A stretch of DNA of 64,000 nucleotides from NCBI GenBank assembly GCA_023105745.1, contig JALGQZ010000007.1, positions 52,433,569-52,497,568 of the forward strand. The letters run 5' to 3'. Of this stretch, positions 58,659-64,000 are shown piece after piece. This DNA comes from Austropuccinia psidii. Lineage: Eukaryota; Basidiomycota; Pucciniomycetes; Pucciniales; Sphaerophragmiaceae. Every line of letters begins with the position of its first letter. Position 1 is the first letter of the stretch. The notes below the pieces were generated by a model. The model did not search any database. It was given only the letters and a program-made list of their open reading frames with translations, and was not told where the DNA came from. The position numbers and the translations under genes are program-made.

Positions 58659-59579
58659 GCCAGGCTAGCCACCCAAAAGTCCAGAGAAAGATCTTGATCT
58701 TCTTGATTTCATTCCCTCTCTTCTTGAGGGTGCTGCTTGTTCCATTGGTGGTCCTCTGTCCAAATTTGCACTCAGTTGATGAACTTATGGTGTGTGGTCA
58801 AGAGGAACCCTTGCTGTAGGAGTGAAAACAGCTGGATTTCTTTGAGATCTAGTTTTCTTGGCTGGAGGGCTATTCTGAACTGGCACTATGAAGAATTAGA
58901 ATAATAAATTGATGGTATTGAAAACAGAAATCAAGGCTTGGCCAAATCAATCACAATAAAAATCTTTATTAGTCTTGAGGAATCAATTCAAATCTTAAGG
59001 TGAAATCAAATTCAATCAATAATCAAATCAAATCAATCAATAATCAACAATTAGTTGAAATTCAATATCAATAATCTTGAAGAATTCAATAATCAATCAA
59101 TCAATCGATGTCTTCAAGGTCAATTCAAGGTCTTGAGGAATCAATCAGTCAATCAATATCTTCAGGAATCAAAATCAATCAATAATCAATAATTAATTAT
59201 TGAGGATAAATCAATTATCTTGAGGAATCCAAAAGTCAATCAGTCCAATCCAAATAAAATCCTGAATTGCTAAATCAATAACCCAAATCACTCCCAATCA
59301 ATCAGCCAATCAATAACTCCTGATAAGGCCTGAATAACAAACAAGGAGAAATTGGATTTGAGAAAAAAATGAATTGAGATGAGATGGTCAGAAATTATTA
59401 AGAAGAATAGAAAGAATAAATTTTCATATGAATTAAATGAATGAGATGAAAATTGATGAGAGAAAAAATCGTAATCATGAAAAAATCATAAGATCATAAA
59501 AGAGTCATTATTTGATGAATGAGAGAAATTAATTTAAATGAATGAAAAGAAAGAATAACGTATGAGTTAATTAATTTAA
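58659..59579 (-). other. Element H leader, AATCAA-rich
   Basis: 58920-59340 consists largely of AATCAA / CAATCAAT units, the complement of the E leader repeat. 58659-58900 still shows traces of the Arg-rich gag N-terminus. LTR-adjacent sequence TTAAATTAATTAACTCA matches E. Confidence 0.6.
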
Positions 59580-60250
59580 TGTCACAGGGGATCTTCAAAG
59601 TGAAGAGGGTCTTGCACTCAGTAAACTGGGACTCACTTATGGAGTGCTCAAGGATATGATAAGAGATGGGTACACTTAAGAGTGTAATAAGATGAATTAC
59701 TAATGAAAGGAATATGAGAAAAGCAGAAACAAAATAATAAGAGTAAGAAATAGAACAGCCAACAACAAACAAGTCCAAGTCCACTGTTTTAACCTTTTAG
59801 GATGGAAAGAGAAGGGTTAATAAGGATATGGCCACCCAACTCATACTATACAGGCAAAAAAAGAAAAGGGCAAAGACTAACATAAAATTAAATAATTATA
59901 ATACGCAAAATATGGATAAGAATAATGATGAAATAATAAATAAACTAAGCTAATTAGCTGGGGAAAAGTCCCAGGGGGGAGAAAGAGGGGCTGGTATATG
60001 TGAGAATCACCAGCCCTGATCCAGAGTGAGAATTTCCATGAGAGGTTTTGATGATTGAATTGAGTCTGGCCAATACAGGTCCTGTACAGCTGTACAGGGC
60101 CTGTACAAGAGGAGTTGTGTTAATGAGTGATCATAAAGTTTGGAAATGGTGTATCCAAACTGTACAACTATTGACAGGCTGTATTGATGAACCAGACTGT
60201 ATGCAGGTTTCAGCATGCAAGATTTCTGAAAATGAATGTTGATAAACACA
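59580..60250 (-). repeat. Partial 5' LTR of element H
   Basis: Starts TGTCACAGGGGATC like the solo LTR at 11905 and stays alignable through GGGGAAAAGTCCC and CTGGTATATGTGA. It ends at about 60250, missing more than half of the LTR. Contains a CCTGTACAGCTGTACAGG palindrome at about 60078-60095. Confidence 0.75.
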
Positions 60251-60764
60251 GTGGATTTGCTGGTTTAAGGTGTTTGAGTTGGTGTATCCATGGATCCCCT
60301 TAACCCTGATGAGTGGTTGTTACATTGTGGTACACTGCTTTTATACCAGTATCTCACAGATTAACTTGTAATTGACAAGTGTAGCTTAAAAGTGGTTATG
60401 TAAAGGGAAATTGAAATTATAAATTTACCCCAACACTCCTCTAATACTGTTAGTTTACAGTGATAGAGGTGTTCCTTCCAATTAAAAAAGAACAATATCA
60501 ATGGCTTTAAGTGTTTTAACATGAAAAACACGCCAAAAGATAAGGTTTTTTGGTGATTAAATCATAATCAACCATGCCACAAGGAAATTAAAAAATAAAA
60601 AACACAGTGGTATATAACATATACCACTTGAAAAATAAATATAGAATATGTATTATACCCATTTATAATAAAGTTACACCTAAAAAACAAAACAGTAATA
60701 TCAGAATCAAGATAATAAGAGAAAAGACTCATTTATAAGGTCCAAAAAAGGTTAAAAAAACAAA
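60251..60764 (-). other. Element A2 leader, LTR-proximal piece
   Basis: Alignable to element A 5800-6231 (for example the GGTACACTGCTTTTATACC hairpin and ACACGCC). Candidate donor reads ATGAGT instead of GTAAGT, a lost splice donor. No gene. Confidence 0.65.
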
Positions 60765-60779
60765 GCCAGGCCCCCAAAA
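60765..60779 (-). other. Primer-binding-like site of element A2
   Basis: TTTTGGGGGCCTGG on minus directly after the LTR, followed by CTTTG instead of CCATG. Confidence 0.6.
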
Positions 60780-62214
60780 TGTCAGGCTGAGTCTACGATG
60801 AAGTTATAATAATAATAATTACAACTTGAAGTATTACTGTGAAGTAGTGAAATTCATTCAAAAACAGTTTTGAAGATGATGATAATAGGTTAAAAATAAT
60901 TTATGAAAGGCTTTACTATCAAGAAATAGTCGAGGTCAGCACTGTTGAAAGCCCTGGATGCAGTCTTACCAGTTGGGTTACTATAAGAAGACATATAATA
61001 CCAAAGTTTAAAGTATAACCTGATTGTTTTCCAAGGTTATAACTGTTTTTAACAGTTTTACTATGTAGGAATTCAATAGCAGGATGAGAAAACCTTTTCT
61101 GGTGGGGAAAAGGACCCTTTTTACATAAACTTGGGTTAAAAAGTCTTCTAGACCTTTCCAGGCGGAGAAAGTGAAAATTTTTCACTTTCAAGGACTGGCT
61201 TGTGGTTTTCACAAGGCCCATATAGCCTGTATTGGGCTCAGATGTGGTTTTGAAACCACATCTGAGCAGTTTTCACCTATACCGGGTTGAAATTTTTATC
61301 TGGGCACCACATAGCCCTCTTCTGACGTGTATTACATGTAGAATCCTGTAGAGAACCTGTACAGGACTCCAGTATTGGCCTAACTATGAGGTATGGAAGT
61401 ATAAAGAAGATTTTTTGTCTGTTTGACAGCTCATAATCATAGTTATGGGATATTATCCCACAGTAAGGCTATATTGGTCTAACTGTGGGATTTTGACCTT
61501 AAAACTGCCATACCTTTGTCAGCCTTTGAGATATAAATCTCAAATTTGGTTCATGTATAGACCTGGATGTGTTCTACACAATTGTACCTCCTTTGAATTG
61601 GCTATCCTTACATATGGAAAAGCTATGCCATATGCAAGATTTTCTGTACATATGTATGATTTCCTTAAAATCTGTATTGAGCTTTTTTACCTCGTAACCT
61701 TTGTTCTAGATGATTTATGGGGAAATGTATGGCCCCATCAGAGGGCCCTGATTGTGTGATTTCCAAAAAGACCCCACTTTAGGTATTTGTCACTAAAACT
61801 GTAGAAGGTAGATGAGAGGTGAATATTTTCTTCACTGTTATTTGACCTTATCTTGCCCATGACTCCTGTAGTTCTGGTGCTAGTTCAAATTGGCTGGTAC
61901 CATTGGATATCCCTGACTTAGAGCATTGAGGTTAATACCCATTTGATGAAGTTAAGCCTCTTCCTCTTGATTTCAGATGAGGTTAAAAATAAGGTTTATG
62001 CTCATCAATAACTTTGAGAAAGAATAACTTTGTTATTCCTTGTCCTATGATGGTGGGACCTGTGTATTTGGGAAGTGGTGCTTTTCCTCTTTCGTTTGAT
62101 TCCTTTTAAGTTGATTTTGCTCAGCTCCATGTTTTGGTGGTATCTTGGCTTTACCACTGATTTATGGTATTTGGCTGTTATGCTTGTGCTCTGGTTTTGA
62201 GTCACAGGCTGACA
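60780..62214 (-). repeat. 5' LTR of element A2 (1435 bp)
   Basis: TGTCAGGCTGAG to CAGGCTGACA. Same orientation as 6248-7686. Right flank TCATT would be one half of the A2 target duplication; the other end is off-window. Confidence 0.92.
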
Positions 62215-63810
62215 TCATTTGTGTGGAATATTGATATTTTCCTCCTTTGAAAGTCCAGATTTTGGAGAAAAGTGTTAAAATTATCTGAACAATACAATAT
62301 CTCCTTTGTAGCATAAGCCTGGAAGTCTAGAAAGAATGCATAATAACTATGTGCACTGATATCATTAAGTACATTTAATTTCCAATTGGGATGGTAATTT
62401 TCTACTGAAAGCTTGTAATGTGTATGTGAAAGCTAATTCAATAAACAATATGTAAATACATGAGAAATTGGTATTAATTAGCAACACTCAAATACTTCTT
62501 ACCCTGCCCAGCTTTGCTAAATGACTCTCTTCAAATCTTCATTCAGATTTTTCCCATCCTCCTTCATTTTTTCTTAGAAAATTTGGTCATGAGATCATGG
62601 AAAAAGTTGTTGTAGTTTCAATTAATTAAGCTGATATTCTTGTAGTATTTCACATTGGCCCACATATCTTTGTGTGCTCTGCTACATGTAAGATATCAGA
62701 ATGTCATTATTGCCACGGAAGAACATGCCTCATGGTAAAACACTCCTGGTGCTTCTTCAAGGTCTGGGTCCTAAACATGGATGCCACATTTCCATAGGAG
62801 GGAATGGATGTAGAGAAAGTGAAAATACTCTAGTTCAAATATATTATTTCCTAACTTTTTTCTCCCTGCACAAGCATCAAATAATGTTTGTACTTCTTTC
62901 CTGCTGATATTATTGTCTCCTTTGTTACTTGTTGCAGAAGTTTGAAGTTTTTCAGTTGTTGAAAATTGCTGGTCAAATTCTATAATAAATGATTTATCAG
63001 GTTCAGGTGGGACCAAATTTTCCCCAAGAATACCTCAAAGGATTTTTATGTGAACAAATCTTCTATCCTTCAGCCAAAATACTCAGAGATGCGTCACGAT
63101 CAAGAAGATCCCAACAACACTCACCTTTGTAAACCTAAAGTCTTTTGGTACTCCACACATGAGCATGCACAAAACATAATACTTAAGTCTCTTGTTGCCT
63201 TGTGTTCCTTTTGTTTCTTCATCAAATTTCTATTATTTTGGATCTTGTTGTTTCACAAAACTTTGAACCACTCTTATTAATGTAAATGTTCTTTTACTGT
63301 TCATTTATTTAATGGTTTGTATCCTATTTCCTATCATCAACTCACTCTTTCATTACAAATTTGTTTTTTACTTATTAACCATTTTTTTCATGTTAATATC
63401 AGGTGCTTTAAAATCAATCTTCTTTATTTGCCGCTTCATCCTTGTATTCACTCTTGTATTATCAGAAAAACTCAGTGTATATTGACTTGTACTGTCTTAT
63501 TTTTCTGAAACAAGCTTACATGTAAAATTGACATATTGAGATTCTTGAAAAATTAAACAGAAAATAGCAAAAAGTATCTCAAAGTTTTGCATTATCAGCA
63601 AGCTCATGAGACTATTGATTCAAATCTATAGCTGAAATTCAGGAGCAATAAATTTCCAATAGTGTCTTAAAAATTATATGCTTTGGAGAAATCTTTGGGG
63701 AGTTGTTTTGCCTTGTATCCTAGCCTTTCTTTTTCTATCAGTGGATTCATAAATTGATAATAAATTGGAAGTCTGCATAATTATTATTGAGAATTAAGCA
63801 TTCCCCATAC
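62215..63810. other. Unassigned sequence, possible old host or unknown element DNA
   Basis: No similarity to any other part of the window. It could be the DNA into which A2 inserted. On minus, an 81-codon open frame (62771-63016) has a sensible composition (PPEPDKSFIIEFDQQFSTTEK), and a strong splice donor AAAG|GTGAGT lies near 63128. The phases I tried do not join these two, and no product is recognised. Confidence 0.4.
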
Positions 63811-64000
63811 TGTCAGCCTGTGAATTCAAACCAGACCACAAACATGACAGCCAAATACCATAAATCAATGGTATAGCCAAGATACCAACAAAACATGGAG
63901 CTGAGTCAAATAAGCTCAGAAGGTGTCAAGAAAAAGAGGAAACTTTCCCCTTTTGAAGTATTGAAGTCCCATCATCATAGGACAAAGAATAACAAAGTTA
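63811..64000 (+). repeat. Family A LTR, first 190 bases (continues off-window)
   Basis: TGTCAGCCTGTGAATTC onward matches the start of the LTR at 47889. Left flank CATAC is the candidate target duplication. Confidence 0.85.

Larger units (their letters stand above)
53876..60250 (-). mobile_element. Ty3/gypsy chromodomain element H, truncated at both ends
   Basis: Minus-strand relative of E lying in the leader of A2. It keeps part of the 5' LTR (59580-60250), leader, gag, protease, RT, RNase H, integrase and chromodomain, but stops right after the chromodomain with no 3' untranslated region, polypurine tract or 3' LTR. Boundaries are approximate (within ~30 bases) and no target duplication is recognisable. 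Confidence 0.85.

Noticed and set aside
1..64000. tRNA, rRNA or host metabolic genes
   Set aside because: I found no cloverleaf, rRNA signature or recognisable host protein in the window.

Overview
The window is a stack of nested Ty3/gypsy LTR retrotransposons in AT-rich, strongly CpG-poor DNA, with no host gene I can name. Spliceosomal-type introns inside the elements, chromodomain-type integrase tails and the particular pol families point to a fungus. From memory of similar proteins I would guess a rust fungus (Pucciniales), possibly Austropuccinia psidii; that assignment is inference, not shown by the sequence.

Layout. The oldest resident is A2 (minus strand; pol fragment 47278-47888, gag 49325-53875, leader about 60250-60764, 5' LTR 60780-62214). 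Element E (plus strand, chromodomain type, 14968-47277) sits in A2 pol. Element B (plus, 8384-14967, 5' part off-window) sits in the 5' LTR of E. A family-A LTR (7687-8383) sits in B pol, and element A (minus, 1-7686) sits in that LTR, giving five levels. Inside E gag lies element D (minus, 17585-38567), and inside the 5' LTR of D lies element C (plus, 27735-38017). C has near-identical 1921-bp LTRs and one uninterrupted 1900-residue Gag-Pol frame. Solo LTRs with 5-bp target duplications lie at 11905-13626 (ACACG), 38637-40560 (CAGGC), 47889-49324 (ATTGA) and 51031-52841 (GTGAC). A second, doubly truncated E-like element H (minus, about 53876-60250) lies in the leader of A2. The stretch 62215-63810 is unassigned and another family-A LTR begins at 63811.

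How the parts work together. C, D and A each carry, upstream of and overlapping gag in another frame, a conserved gene that only becomes continuous after removal of phase-1 introns. Exon 3 is exactly 132 nt in both C and D, and exon 2 is exactly 183 nt in both A and A2. The predicted products are 286 aa (C), 255 aa (D) and 294 aa (A). In C and D the Gag-Pol start codon lies inside intron 2, so splicing would choose between the accessory protein and Gag-Pol. This is the most interesting signal in the window. Other signals are a shared primer-binding-like block across families, conserved LTR palindromes, and a CpG-rich palindromic block inside one solo LTR.
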